DNA of 64,000 nucleotides from Poecilobothrus nobilitatus (GCA_947095535.1 OX352774.1:1364001-1428000), one strand, 5' to 3'. Shown: positions 46,556 through 58,130, counted from the stretch's first letter. The notes: generated by a model not told the origin, from the letters alone. A program made the numbers and translations.

Positions 46556-46703
46556 TGGATCAATTTTTTCGAAGAATTCCAAAATCTGACACAATTATGG
46601 CAAATTTCTTCTAATTTATATAAAAATAAACGTTTGCGAGATGAATGGCGCAAAAGTTTAGGTCTTCAAAAGCTTCCTGCCGCTAAAAATCTCAAAGTAG
46701 TAT
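46556..46703 (+). pseudogene. MADF-like domain fragment in Harbinger remnant K
   Basis: A frame of about 49 codons reads WINFFEEFQNLTQLWQISSN then LYKNKRLRDEWRKSLGL before a stop. F-I/F-x-x-F/Y-x-x-x-x-x-L-W followed by Y-K-N-K-x-x-R-D is the MADF (Adf-1 type) DNA-binding pattern, found in accessory proteins of insect Harbinger elements. No ATG in the right place is seen and the second half of the domain is missing. Confidence 0.5.
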
Positions 46704-46862
46704 AATCGCATCGCATCGCCCATCAAAGTATTTTGCTTTTCAATTAATAGTTTCTCTTTTCGTAAAAGATCTTGAAAATTTCCTTCTCCCATTCTTAAAT
46801 AATTCCTATAATCATTTGGTTCTTTTCCACTAATTTCCTTTAAGAGTTCTTGATTTGAATAT
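46699..46862 (-). pseudogene. Harbinger transposase N-terminal fragment
   Basis: Minus strand, about 54 codons: SNQELLKEISGKEPNDYRNY, LRMGEGNFQDLL and IEKQNTLMGDAMR. This matches the N-terminal region of HARBI1-like transposases, where L-x-x-E-L, D-x-x-x-F/Y-x-N-Y/F-L-R-M and the Q-N-T-x-M-R-D-A-I-S block follow in that order. The same block is seen at 56370-56400 in the element at 56-61 kb. No catalytic domain remains. Confidence 0.5.
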
Positions 46863-46870
46863 TTTAATAT

Positions 46871-47215
46871 CTAATCTTGATAATTAATATTTATAATTGA
46901 ATTTGTATGTATGTATGTATTATTATATAAATAAAAGTAGGTATATACATATTTAATAATATTCCATAATGGTACATAATATATGGAATATTATACTTTT
47001 TTTCAGTCAAATAGAAAAAATTTTCATTCAAATAAAACCATTTTTCATTGAAATTAAATTTTTTTTTTCAAAAAACCCTCTTTGAAATAAAATTTTGTGT
47101 AACAATTTCTTAATTTGTTCGAAAAATTGTTTAATTTAAAAAAAAGAAATTGCTTACTTTAAATGTAAAAAGATTTAATTTGTATAAAAGGTAAGTAAGT
47201 TTAAAAAAACAAGTT
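46871..47215. other. no gene seen
   Basis: Simple A+T-rich sequence with GTAT repeats near 46905-46925. Confidence 0.4.
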
Positions 47216-47219
47216 ATAT

Positions 47220-47965
47220 ACAAGTTATATACAAAGCCTGAGATATATACATCTGGGAAATGGGGCTTTTTCGTAATTTTTAAGAGCTGTAATCTGGAAC
47301 CCTATATAACTAAAATAAACCTTTAACACACGTTAAAATATATTACTGTAGGTTTAATTTTTATATCTTTCCAAAGTAAAATGTGTACAGGTACCTAAGT
47401 TACAGGTGTTTAAAAATAGCAAATTTTCAATTTTTGAGCCCTAATAGCTCATAAACAAGGGGTGGCCAAAAAAAATTTTCTGAGCATACTTATACTAATT
47501 CTAAAAGTTCTTTCTTGCCTCAAAATTTCAAGCCTCTATCTAAAAGCGTGCCGGAGTTATGAAAGTAGAAAAATCATGCAAAATTTAGTTTTCACTTAAC
47601 GGTAAATTTAAATACTAAATTTAAAAAAATTGTATAATTTTGATATTAATTTACAAAGTTAAAAAAAATACCTGTCGAATGACGTTTTCCAATTGAAAAA
47701 ATCTTGAGCAGAACATAAGATATATGCATTTAAAAATAGGGTTTTTTTCAAAGTTTGAGGGACTGTAGTTTCGTAATGGATGGGGCTAATTATTTTTTTA
47801 TAAGACCTACCCATGGTAAAAAAATTTTTCTCCATCTTTAACGGTGTAGAAGTTTTGTAAACAGACGGACGGTCAGACGGACGGACGGACAGAGTGAAAC
47901 TAATAAAAACTAAACTAATAACATTTTTTCAAAATTTTTTTGGAAAAGTGCTAAAAAGTATACTA
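47220..47965 (+). repeat. dispersed repeat A, right half
   Basis: Starts abruptly within the repeat (AAGCCTGAGATATATACATC) and follows it to the end with GACGGACGGACGGACAGAG at about 47875-47893 and TTTTTTTGGAAAAGTGC. It lies directly upstream of the P-like relic. Confidence 0.65.
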
Positions 47966-47999
47966 AATATACTCCATAATGGGTCCAACCACTTAAATA

Positions 48000-49290
48000 A
48001 AAGTAGCTACATATTCCATAATAAATCCAACTCATATTGTAAGGGACAAAAAAAATGGGGAGTACGGTATGTAATTTCATCGTGTAAAGCAGCTAAAACT
48101 CCGACATCAAGATTTTTTTCCTATCCTCCTGAAAATACCGAATAATATAATGACTGGATAAAAGTTTATCCACTGCCAGAAATTTTAAAAAACTTGAGGG
48201 CTTACATGTATATGCAATAAATATTTTGAAAAAATAAAGTCAAATTTAATAAAACAAAATAGAAAATTAAGACAAAAATATAAAAAGATTCCTTTTCTAA
48301 GAAACAAAAAAAATATATATCAAAAAAATGCTCGAAAAAAATATGGCTATTGCAAAATATACTCCACCCTATGTAAATGAATATGGAAGAACTTTAATGA
48401 CTTTAATAACAATGCTATATAAAAAACCAAAAGAACAGTATTCCGAAAACGAATTTTCGCTAAATATTCAGTATAAATCAAATGCAGTGTATAATTTATT
48501 AAGAATTAATTGCGGACTATTAGATCAATACAGGGAAGATGACTTTACTCTGGTCGAAAGAAAAAAGGACAGGTAAATAATGAAATTAAAAATATGTAAT
48601 TGAAAAAATTAAAAATATGTTAACTCTGATTAGGCTGTTCTTGTCTTTGATGGCATTAAATTAAACAAGCACTTACATATAATTATACAAAAGATATTAT
48701 TTCTGGACTTTGCGATACTGGCGATGGTAGTTCCAAAAATAGCAAACAAAGCAACAGAATTCATGCTTAGAGGAATTTTCGATTCGTAGAAGCTAGTTTT
48801 AGATTATTTTCTTACTGCTAATAGTATGATTGGATGTGATGTAGCAAGTTTAATAAAATATAACATTGAAATTGACCAATCTATAAATATTAATGTTAGA
48901 GCTGTAGTTTAAATCTAAAAAAAATATATTTTTTTTTGATACTCACACTTATTTAAAAGTTTTAGGAATTGTCTAATTACATCTGACATAGAAACACTTA
49001 ATAGCATTGCAAGTTGGAAACCATTAGGGAATTATATTATTTAGAATGTGCTCAAGCTAGTAAAACGGCACCAAAACTAACACAAAAACACATAAATCCA
49101 AAACCATTTGAAAAAATGAAAGTATCTTTCGCTACACAAATATTTAGTCAAACATGAAGTTCAACTGTTAAATCAGTTGCTGATGCTAACTTCAGTTGCT
49201 CAGAAAGAAAATAATCATTAAATTATTGGATTAAAATTCATTAATTCAATAATCTACTTATCTTACCAGTCAAATATTTTGAAGTTTAAC
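48000..49290 (+). pseudogene. P-superfamily (THAP9-like) transposase relic
   Basis: In several frames the order of a P-element-type transposase can be followed. About 48063-48175 is a THAP-like zinc-finger start with SSCKAAKTPTSRFFSYPPEN and DWIKVYPLP; its first Cys is now Tyr. A Lys-rich coiled stretch follows (48240-48325), then GRTLMTLITMLYKKPKEQYS and YKSNAVYNLLR (48390-48510), and FDGIKLNKHLTYNYTKDIIS with LCDTGDG (48650-48720). Then MLRGIFDS, a stop in place of Trp, and KLVLDYFLTANSMIGCDVAS (48760-48850), and finally HINPKPFEKMKVSFATQIFS (49090-49155). The Asp-rich core between 48910 and 49050 is largely lost. No terminal repeats were found. Confidence 0.65.
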
Positions 49291-50940
49291 AACAGATATA
49301 TGTACATATTTGTAAAACAAGCTTCATATAAATAATTACTAAAATTATAAGGTCGAAATCTTATATTTCAAACTAAAAATATATACAATTGATTTAACAC
49401 GTTGACACATTTTACAACTGATTTGATTTTTAAAGTACCATTTACCTTTAACAGTTCAAAACTAATTTCAAAAGTACTGAGATTCACGCGGTGAATGATA
49501 AGCACCATTATTCTTTTTAGAATTTTTATATAAGCAAAAAATTGTGAAGATTCAAGGAACACTTTTTTATATTTTGCTCAGGAAACTTATGATTGTTCTT
49601 AAAGTTCTTTGTTCTCGAAAAATTTCAAGGTTCTGGTTTAAAGCGTTCCGGAAATACGGAGGCTCGAAAATTGTGCGTAATAATGTTTTTTTCAATTTTT
49701 TTGTGAAAAATGTGCAAAAAATAGAAAAATGACGAGTGAAGGAAGACTGAAACTATTTTGTCTAATTTTTTTTACCCCAAATCAAATGAAATATTGTAGA
49801 GATAAGTTAAATAGATATTGTATATTTTTCGACCAGTCAGACAACCAGGTCAAAATGTGTATGGTTTATAAAATAAAAAAATAAGTTAAAACTATTTAAG
49901 CATAGTTGCATTATGAATAAATTAATGATCTAATTCGTTTGAGTAATTGTCAAAAATTGACACTTACTTTTTAATAATGTAGTTTAATAATAACAATAAT
50001 AATAAAGTTTTTTTTAAAGTAATAATAAAGTTATTTTTAATTGGGCAGGTTCTTTATGTGGCTCCCTCAAAAAGCCCTATCCAATTTATTTAATAAAAGA
50101 ATATTTAAACAGTTTTATAGAAAATTAGAACAAAATTAACAAAAATATAAAATTTAAAAAATTCAGTTAGTTCATTTAAAAAAAAAAAGGTAATTAAAAA
50201 CTTAAAAAATAAATTAAATTAATTTTAAAAAAATATTAGACAACATCTAACGTTATTTCAATAAATTTTGTTTTTCGGTGGTAATTTAAATATTCATAAC
50301 ATTTTGTAGTTTCCTAATTTTAATTCTTGGTTGCTTATTTCGGCTGTCTTTTGACAGCCATTTACAATTTTTCGATAGCAAAACTACTATTAAGAAATTG
50401 GCAACTGCAATTATTATTTTCTTGTTGCATGTTACTTTTATATCTGATACAATTTTATTACTTAAAAACTATTTAATGCAACATATGAATCGTCAACGTG
50501 ATATGTCAAGCTTTTATTTATCGTACATATTCTGCTTTAACATGTTAAAAGTTTTGAAAGTTCTTGTTTTATAACTCCAATGAAGCTCAAAAAATATTTT
50601 GGGTCTTCTGAAGGAAGTGTTGTACCCATATAGGACCAAATGACTATATCCCAAATATAGTTGGTAGCTTTCATATACATATACAGCTTTCATAAAGTAT
50701 ATTTTGTTAATGGCACATATTATCCTTTAAGGACGAAAAGGACTTTTAAAAGTATTCTTGTTGTTTAATTGATGACGTTTGGAATATTGATAAGTGTTGC
50801 CGTTTTGGAATATTGTAGTTCAAAGTTGAAAATTTTTGAAAAAAAAAAATTTTTAACATCTTTCTTTAAAATTCAAATATTTCAAAATTTAGCCAAGAAA
50901 CCCTCTAAATATTTTTACATCGTTGAATAGCTCTCATTTT
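49291..50940. other. no gene recognised; repeat A fragment at 49560-49690
   Basis: The fragment 49565-49680 follows repeat A in plus orientation with many differences (TTTGCTCAGGAAACTTATG, AAAGTTCTTTGTTC, AAAGCGTTCCGGA). Elsewhere I see only A+T-rich DNA, with TAATAATAA simple sequence near 49985-50030. Confidence 0.4.
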
Positions 50941-52975
50941 TTATACCCTACACCTAAAGTATAGTGTATATTAACTTTGGTATGGTGTTTGTAACCACCA
51001 AAAGGAAGCGAGTTAGGTATAGACATGTATATATATTCTGAATCAGGATCACCGCCGGAGTCGATTTAGCGTCCGTCCGTCCGTACGCACGATAACTCAA
51101 AAAATAATGATGCTATCTTGATGAAATTTATATAGTAGGTTACTAATTACGAAAGGAAGGCTAAGTTCGAATCTGGACAAAATCCGTCCATGGGTTCGGA
51201 TTCTGGAAGCTTCCGAATGATTCCGGAGCAAACGAGATTATCTCCAAAAGCAACAAAGATAGAACCTTCAAATTTTGTACAATGATGTTTCTTCCCGTTC
51301 GATTTATGTCTCTGAAATTTAAGAGGATTTGGTCAATGGGTTTGGGTTTTGGAAGCTTCCGAACGAGCACCAGAGCAAATGAGATTATCTCCAAAACCAA
51401 CAAAGATAGAACCTTTAAATTTTGTACAATGATGTTCCTTCCCGTTCGATTTATGTCTCTGAAATTTAAGAGGATTTGGTCCATGGGTTTGGATTTGGAA
51501 GCTTCTGAACGAGCCCCAGAGCAAATGAGATTATCTCCAAAACCAATAAAGATATAACCTTTACTTTTGGCAGAATGGTGTTCTTTCATTTATGATTTAG
51601 GCCTCTGAAATTTAAGAGGATTTGGTCCATGGGTTTGGGTTTTGGAAGCTTCCGAACGAGCACCAGAGCAAATGAGATTATCTCCAAAACCAACAAAGAT
51701 ATAACCTTTAAATTTGGCAGGGTGGTGTTCTTTCATGTTTTATTTAAGTCTCTGAAATGTGAGAATATTTGGCCCATGGGTTCGGGTTTTGAAAGCTTCC
51801 GAACGAGCCTCAGCGCAAACGAGATTATCTCCAAAACCAATAAAGATAGAACCTTTAAATTTTTTATAATGATGTTTCTTCCAGTTTGATTTATGTCTCT
51901 ACAATTTAAGAGAATGTGGTCCATGGGTTTGGATTTTGGAAGCTTCCGAACGAGCCCCAGAGCAAATGAGATTATCTACAAAAACAACAAATATATAACC
52001 TTTAAATTTGGCCGAATGGTGTTTTTTCATGTTTGATTTAGGTCTCTGAAATTTGAGAGGATTTGGCCATGGGTTTAAATTTGAAAGAATTTGAACCGTG
52101 GATTCGAATTTTGGAAGCTTCCGAACGAGCCGAAGAGCAAATGAGATTATATCCAATACGAACAAAGGTAGAACCTTTGAATTTGGTACAATGGTGTTCT
52201 TTCGTGTTTGATTCATGTCTCTGAAATTTAAGAGGATTTGGTCCATGGGTTTGGTTTTGGAAGCTACCGAACGAGCCCCAGAGCAAATGAGATTATCTCC
52301 AAAACCAATAAAGATATAACCTTTACTTTTGGCAGAATGGTGTTCTTTCATGTATGATTTAGGCCTCTGAAATTTGAGAGGATTTGGTCCATGGGTTCAA
52401 ATCTTGGAAGCTTCCGGACGAGCCCCAAAGCAATCAAGTATATCTCCACAACCAACAAAAATAGAACTTTTATTTTTAGTACAAAGGTGTTCTGTTATGT
52501 TTCCTTTTCTGTAAAATTGGAAACTGACATTTGAAAGAATTTGAACCATTGGTTCGTATTTTGGAAATTTCCGGACGAGCACAAGAGTAACGAGCATATC
52601 TCCAAAACCAACAAAAGTAGAACCTTTAAATTTAATAGAATGGTGTTCTGGCAAGTTTTCTTTATGTTCCTGAGATGGATTCGATGAATTGGAGTGGCAA
52701 TTCGGGTAGCTGACACAAACCTCCCAAGGACTACCAATCTTCGAAAATAATTAAGATAGAAACTTAAAATTTTATACAAGATGTCAAGCATATCCCAAAC
52801 GGATGCCTCTTTTCCGTTCTTGAAATTCGAGTTGAATAAGACAGAAAAGGGAAGAAGTTCAAGCAGCTGCCAAAAACACTTATGGATTTTTAATTTAATT
52901 CGAATTATTCAGGTGTAGGATATTAATAAGTCGGTTGCATCGACTTACTGTTACATTTACTTGTTTTTCTATAAT
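50941..52975 (+). mobile_element. element S, copy 1, with 147-bp tandem core
   Basis: The left end opens TATACCCTACACCTAAAG. The right end holds TTCAGGTGTAGGATATTAA, giving inverted TACCCTACACCT termini, then a GTCGGTTGCATCGACTTACT stretch to about 52975. Next to the left end are GTCCGTCCGTCCGT units (51068-51082). The core is a tandem repeat (separate entry). Copy 2 lies inverted at 61796-63031 with fewer core units. No transposase. Elements of this build are known as abundant non-autonomous repeats in higher flies, but I cannot fix the family name. Confidence 0.7.
51160..52690 (+). repeat. 147-bp tandem repeat, about ten units
   Basis: The phrase CCATGGGTTYGGRTTTTGGA with AAGCTTCCGAACGAGC marks each unit, at about 51187, 51333, 51480, 51626, 51773, 51920, 52094 (after a 28-bp internal duplication), 52239, 52387 and 52545. 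Spacing is 146-148 bp apart from the duplicated unit. Because 147 is a multiple of three, frames stay open across units on both strands, which produces several overlapping frames of 60-150 codons. Their repetitive translations have no start, codon or domain evidence, so I do not regard them as genes. Adjacent units are about 80-95% alike by eye. Confidence 0.85.
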
Positions 52976-53224
52976 TTGTGCATACATACATACAATTTTA
53001 AGATCGATATCCAAAACTTTAGAAGATATAAGCATTTATTAACAAGAAATTCGTTTTTTTTTACCCTTTTCTATATTGAACTAGGAATGTGCCTTTTACG
53101 AAGTAACAATTTCTTCTGAAGTATGGAGCATTTAATCTTTTGAGGACATAAAGGTTTTTTAAAATTTATAAAAGTTATATATTAGCTTGATTTAAAAAAA
53201 GTTTCAATTAACTAAATCCCCGCC

Positions 53225-53320
53225 TTACTTTTGAGTTATTGTGCGTACGGACGGACGAACGGACATCGCTAAATCAACTCAAGAGGTGATCCTGATAGCA
53301 AGTACATATGTGCAAGATTT
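53225..53320 (-). repeat. element S fragment (GACG end)
   Basis: GTGCGTACGGACGGACGAAC and GACATCGCTAAATC followed by GAGGTGATCCTGAT match the subterminal part of element S (62878-62940 and, inverted, 51045-51085). It lies about 250 bp beyond copy 1. Confidence 0.6.
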
Positions 53321-53989
53321 TTTTTTCATTCATAAATATTAGAAGTAAAAAATAATAAAAACTGTAAACAAATACAAAACAAACATAAGATTAATATTGA
53401 AATAATCTGTAATAATTTAATAAAAATTTTACAGTTCGCATTTTGCGTATCAACATGAGAATAATTTGTATAGATAATATGATATAGATAATTTGATAAG
53501 TATTTATGCACATGTTATATAAATTTTTAGACATAAAAAAAAAACAAAAAAAATTTGTTCATATAAATTCATATGGCGTGTTATATAATAATATGTATGA
53601 AATTTGGACTTAGAAAAAAAAATTAAAAAAAGTTAAAGTTAGTCGGATCGGATCATCAAATTGTTCTATGGCAAAGTTGTTGCTCTTTACTTGTGTAACA
53701 ATTTTTTGTTAATAATTTTTCTCATAATATTTTTCTGTTACGAAATATTCGTAAAAAACTTAAAAATAACACTAGTAAACTACAACTTCCGGTTGTCCGA
53801 TTTGCTCCAAAAGCTAGTCCGAGATATTTACATCAAAATCTTAAATATGAAATTTTAAAAAATTCCGCTCATATGCCCACACCCACACACCAGACATTAC
53901 GCTAAAAAAATTTTTTACAGCCTTCCCGGCAGTTATGCATTTTTGACAACATCTCGCGTACAAAATTTTAGTATGAAAAATAACTACCT
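53321..53989. other. no gene seen
   Basis: A+T-rich DNA. The frame at 53661-53858 is hydrophobic, with no motif. Confidence 0.4.
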
Positions 53990-54425
53990 TATACATAATT
54001 ATGTGCGGTCGGAAATAAAATATACATAGCTACAATGTATTCACTATAGATATAATTTCTATGATTTAGAAAAATAATTATACATAGCTATTATAATGTA
54101 TACAGTATAGATATATGTAATTTCTAATTAGAAATATTTTTTATTTTTCAAACTATGATACATTACGTACGGGCGACTTAAATGGTACGGGTAAATGGAA
54201 AGAAAAAATCATAAAAAACAAAAAAAAAATTATTTTTGATTCATTAATTTTATTTGACATACATACATACCCATGTATATATTATATATACAAACAAAAT
54301 GTTTTTAAATAATTTTAAGATGCCATTTTATAGATTTTAAAAAAGAAAGCCAAACAAATATTTTATTATAGGAAGCAGGCCAATAAATATTTTATTATAA
54401 TTTGTTTATGAAAATTTGTTTAACA
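53990..54425 (+). repeat. dispersed repeat G, copy 2
   Basis: Plus orientation, with the doubled TATACATAGCTA...TGTAT block (54020-54115), CTATGATACATTACGTACGG (54153), ACATACATACCCATGT (54258) and TATTTTATTATAGGAAGCAGG (54358). It aligns along its length with the minus copy at 3105-3545 and defines the unit that is split at 55.9-61.3 kb. Confidence 0.7.
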
Positions 54426-54489
54426 AAATTTTAAAATAAAGTTTGCATTGTAGGAATTTCACAATACAGCTGAATATATTCATAATTTT

Positions 54490-54570
54490 TTCAGTTGAGT
54501 GTTTGGTGCAGTGGTAGAGTGGCCAATTCTTAAACTTACGAACTTTTTTGAGTTTGCAAGTTCGATTTGA
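54490..54570 (+). ncRNA. tRNA-like sequence (possible tRNA pseudogene or SINE head)
   Basis: GGTGCAGTGGTAGAGTGG resembles a Pol III A box. About 40 bp later AAGTTCGATTTGAATT resembles a B box, and poly-T follows at about 54577. I could not fold a clean cloverleaf: the D and acceptor stems mismatch. A decayed tRNA or the head of a SINE is possible. It could also be chance. Confidence 0.3.
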
Positions 54571-54729
54571 ATTCATTTTTTTGTTTTTTTGCTTTTTTTT
54601 TAAATATTTTAAACGAAATAAATTCTTACATATCATAATATTTAAATCTGTAAATGATAGACATTTAAAACCTTTTTAAAATTTTAAAGATGAAAGTAAT
54701 GAAATAAAGAAATAAATCAAGAAAATCAT

Positions 54730-55495
54730 CTTGATACTATTCAAGAATGGTCATTTAAGAACCGCCTCAGTTTGAATATAGCTAAAACTAAAATAATATT
54801 TTTCGAGCACAGATCTCTAACTACAAGACAAAACCTTCAGCATAGAAATGGTACAATAGAAGTTGTACAACGTTTTTAATTACTTGGGATTAATATTAGA
54901 TGCTAAACTTAATTTGAGTAATCATTTACAATATATAATAAAAAAAATTGCCCAATACATCTTTATTATGCGTAGACTAAGAAACTATGTATCCATGGAT
55001 GCGCTTTATACAATTTATTCTGCGTATATAAAATCACATATTTGCTATCTCAATCCCATTTGGAATAGTGCTTCGCAAGTGTACATGAATAAACTAGAGA
55101 TACTACACAAAAAAAGTATTAAAATTATTCGTCAACTCCCTATACGACATCCGACGAGCATGCTATGTACTAGTCAGTAGATTAGTCTTAAAGATATAGG
55201 TAAATTTGAGCGCTATGTACTTGCTTTTAAAATAATAAACAACCAAATAAAACACAATTTTATTTCAAATAGAAGAATAGAACTACATAATCATAACACG
55301 CGTAACAAAACAAACTTCTACTTATCGTTGTTTAGAACTAATAATCAAAATAACAATTGCCTATTCCATTGTTTAAAGGTGTATAATGACCTCCCAGAAA
55401 GTTTTAAATCTATTAATAATATAGTAGAATTTAAATGTAAAATTAAACATATGATATCAACTGTAAAATATAATATTCTAAGTTCTTTTTAATTT
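54730..55495 (+). pseudogene. non-LTR retrotransposon family 1, C-terminal fragment E
   Basis: Begins after the RT catalytic box with TIQEWSFKNRLSLNIAKTKI (54738 on), then after a shift NYLGLILDAKLNLSNHLQYI, YSAYIKSHICYLNPIWNSAS, and after a stop at 55178 FKIINNQIKHNFISNRRIEL, NTRNKTNFYLSLFRTNNQ and LKVYNDLPESFKSINNI. The last part matches the C-terminus of copy D (38101-37853). A 5'-truncated copy, as is usual for LINE insertions. Confidence 0.8.
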
Positions 55496-55499
55496 TTCA

Positions 55500-55850
55500 T
55501 TTGAGTACCTGCTATACTCAGTGTATATTGATCATATTTCGAGTACTCGTTCCTGATTTTCAAAACATCAAATCTTTTACGAGATCAAACTTAATACGCA
55601 TTTGAATTTGATACAAACAAATAGAGTTGAATATATATTTGTTTACAATCGAGCATAACTTTTACTGTACTCTTTCTTGATTGAGTTTGGTGAATTACTT
55701 GTATAGTATAGCAATAGAGAGAAAAAACAAATGTATCCATGCACATATTTAGTACATATATATGTACATAAAAATAAAATCTACCATAATTAACTCCGTC
55801 ATTCTATGACGGGCCAACAGCTAGTTATATTATATTTGTCCAGAAAAATT
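55500..55850. other. no gene seen
   Basis: A+T-rich, non-coding. Contains the phrase ATTCTATGACGGGCCAACAG at 55800-55822 without a recognised context. Confidence 0.35.
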
Positions 55851-55854
55851 ATGT

Positions 55855-56058
55855 GTAACAAGCACATTCATTTTAAAGTGTTGTGTTGGATGTTTTCTAT
55901 TATAGAAAAAAAATAAAATATACATAGCAAATATATACAGTATAGATATAATTTCAATGATTTAGAAAAATAAAATATACATAGCTATAATGTATACAGT
56001 ATAGATATAATTTCTAATTGGAAATATTTTTAATTTTTTAAACTAGATACATTAAACA
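55855..56058 (+). repeat. dispersed repeat G, copy 3, left half
   Basis: Follows repeat G from ACATTCATTTTAAAGTGTTG through the doubled ATACATAGC...ATACAGTATAGATATAATTTC block to AACTAGATACATTA, and stops where the Harbinger element begins. The right half resumes at 61085. Confidence 0.65.
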
Positions 56059-56279
56059 TATTACAAACAGGAAACCAAGTTGCTACAACTTATAAAGCAA
56101 CTTTGTTTCCCTTTTGCCACAGACTCAGCAACTTTTATAGCAACTTCAGAAATATTAATAAATAAATATTTTAATAAGCATACTTTTGTTAAAAATTTTT
56201 GAAGTTAAAAATAATAATATTTTAATTTACTTAAAAAGGGTGAAATATTCACATATGGATTTGGTGAAAGAATTGAAAA

Positions 56280-57363
56280 TTAGTGCTCCGAGAGAGATTT
56301 AAAAAATTTTTTGAGGATGAATTCGGAAACTTATGAAGTTGTAACTAAAAATTCTTAAACCAAAAATTGAGAAGCAAAATACTACAATGCGAGATTCGAT
56401 TTCAGATAATGAACGTTTATCAGCTACACTTAGGTTTTTAGCATCCGGGAATACATTTGAAGATTTGAAATTTTTAACAGCTATATCTCCTCAAACTCTC
56501 GGATCAATAGTTATGGAAAGTACTGCTATTGATCGAAATTTGAAAAATTTTATCAAGGTAGGTTTTTAATTGAAATGTGGACACTGCTGGGTTTGGGTAT
56601 ATTTATAGATATAATTAGGAATACTATTTTGTAGATTCCAAAAACAGAAGAGGAATGGATATGTGTTGCAGAAGAGTTTGAGCAAAAACAGAACTTTCCA
56701 AATTGCATTGGAGCAATGGATGGGAAGCATGTTGAAATAAAAAAAAACCCCCGGATCTGAATCTTTCTACCTTAATTATAAGAAAACATTTAGCATTGTT
56801 TTGCTTGCACTTGTTAATACAAATTATGAATTTTTAATGGTAGAAGCTGGAGGAAATGGATGCGTATCTTATGCTGGAATCTTTTCCAAAAGCAAATTTT
56901 CATAAGTTAAGTTAAGATAGCTTCATGGAGCAAAAGTTAAAGGTTCCTCAAAAACGTTATCTCACTAATTATAGTTATGAAATGCCTTTTGTAATAGTAG
57001 CAGATGACGCTTTTCCATTGCAAAATAATATAATGAAACCGTTTAGCAGGAAAGATTTGACTCATGAAGAACGTATTTATAATTATCGATTTTCTCGATC
57101 AAGACGTATGGTCGAAAATGCGTTTGGAATTTTGTGTAATAGATTCCGAATTTTTTTTAACAACAATTAATTTGGAACCCGATAAGGCTGCAATAATCAC
57201 TCTTGGTTGTTGTTATTTACACAATTTTTTGACGACAAAAAATGCATCAGTTTATTTACGTGGCATTGATACTGAAAATATTCGAAGTACTAAAATACAG
57301 GAAGTGACTAATTCAATAGAAAAGACTTTTATACATTTGGAACCTACACAAGCAAAGAATTGA
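56280..57363 (+). pseudogene. PIF/Harbinger (HARBI1-like) transposase, inactivated
   Basis: The N-terminus includes MRDSISDNERLSATLRFLAS and LKFLTAISPQTLGSIV (56387-56557). A 77-bp intron (56558-56634, GTAGGT...TTGTAG) restores the frame to IPKTEEEWICVAEEF. The first catalytic block, CIGAMDGKHVEI, is intact at 56705-56740. A one-base shift near 56745 follows, then YKKTFSIVLLALVNTNYEF. The second block, normally VDxGxxGxxSD, reads VEAGGNGCVSYAG, so the catalytic Asp is lost. Another break is followed by 56925-57170, with YNYRFSRSRRMVENAFGILC (catalytic Glu present), and a last shift leads to 57363. The DDE triad is incomplete and the gene is dead. Confidence 0.85.
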
Positions 57364-57559
57364 GAAACTTCTAAAGAAATAAGAATAAAATTTTGTGAAT
57401 ATTTTAATGGAGTGGGTGCTGTACCTTGACAAAAAATTATTCAATAGGAATACGAATATATTCAATAAAACGAATTCAATAATTGTTATATTTATTGTTT
57501 ATTTAATCGATTAATAAAATTTTAACAAACAAAATTTAGGCATTTAATAATGAACATAT

Positions 57560-58130
57560 TTTTATTAAATTTCTTGTCCAGCATCATGAGTAAATAAATC
57601 ATTATCTGCAAGCAATTCTCCAGCGGATGTATATTGTCTAGAAATATTTATTTTTTCATTGCAATTTGGTAAACAATTGCTTATTTCTTGAACACTAACT
57701 ACTGTTGAATTGTAACTCGAATTTAAAATATGTAAAATCGTTATATTTTGCATCTGATAGTTTGTCTAAATAATTAATTATAAGTCCTTACGAGATTAAT
57801 CTGCATTTTCTAAAACATAAACACCATTATTTTCATGATTAACTACCCTTTTACGTTGAAAATAGGAACTAGATGGATTTGAATTTTGTATAAACTGCAT
57901 ATTGTTTTCTGTTGGAGTTGAACTTAAAAGTGGGGTTGAAATTTTTGTACTTACAGGACTGACTGAATTCAATGTTAGTTTTTTCAAAGCTCCCAAAATT
58001 AACACCTCCTCAATTGATTGATTAGTTTTTGTTCTTCATCTAGTTTTCTGTAAATGACCCAACTTTCCCCATAAATTTAGGCTTCGTCTATTACATTTTC
58101 TTTGTTTTTGGATTCAATTGAATTCATCAC
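57560..58130 (-). pseudogene. accessory protein of element F, C-terminal part
   Basis: Minus strand from about 58130: NSIESKNKENVIDEA, a stop, IYGESWVIYRKLDEEQKLI, then after a shift IEEVLILGALKKLTLNSVSP and a Ser, Thr and Pro-rich tail to 57796. The pattern of an acidic stretch, a helix ending in K-L-I-x-x-x-I-x-E-V-L-x-x-G-x-x-x-x-L and a low-complexity tail is the usual C-terminal part of MADF proteins carried by Harbinger elements. A further frame at 57753-57565 may be the last exon. The link to the N-terminal exon across the 2-kb inserted block is inferred from order and orientation. Confidence 0.55.

Larger units (their letters stand above)
46234..46870. mobile_element. PIF/Harbinger remnant K
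   Basis: The likely left end is GGGCCCATACACTAAAAAAC at 46234, preceded by TTA, the usual Harbinger target trinucleotide. Within it lie a MADF-like fragment on the plus strand (46556-46703) and a Harbinger transposase N-terminal fragment on the minus strand (46862-46699). They face each other as in the larger element at 56-61 kb. The right end and the transposase core are missing. Confidence 0.5.

Noticed and set aside
51160..52690. Regular repeats considered as a CRISPR array
   Set aside because: Units are 147 bp with no short conserved repeat separated by unique spacers, and the genome is eukaryotic.
51161..52791. Overlapping frames of 60-150 codons on both strands with repeating LLNFRDINRTGRN-like wording
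   Set aside because: They follow from the 147-bp tandem repeat, whose length is a multiple of three. Frames are open on both strands at once, and there is no start context or domain.
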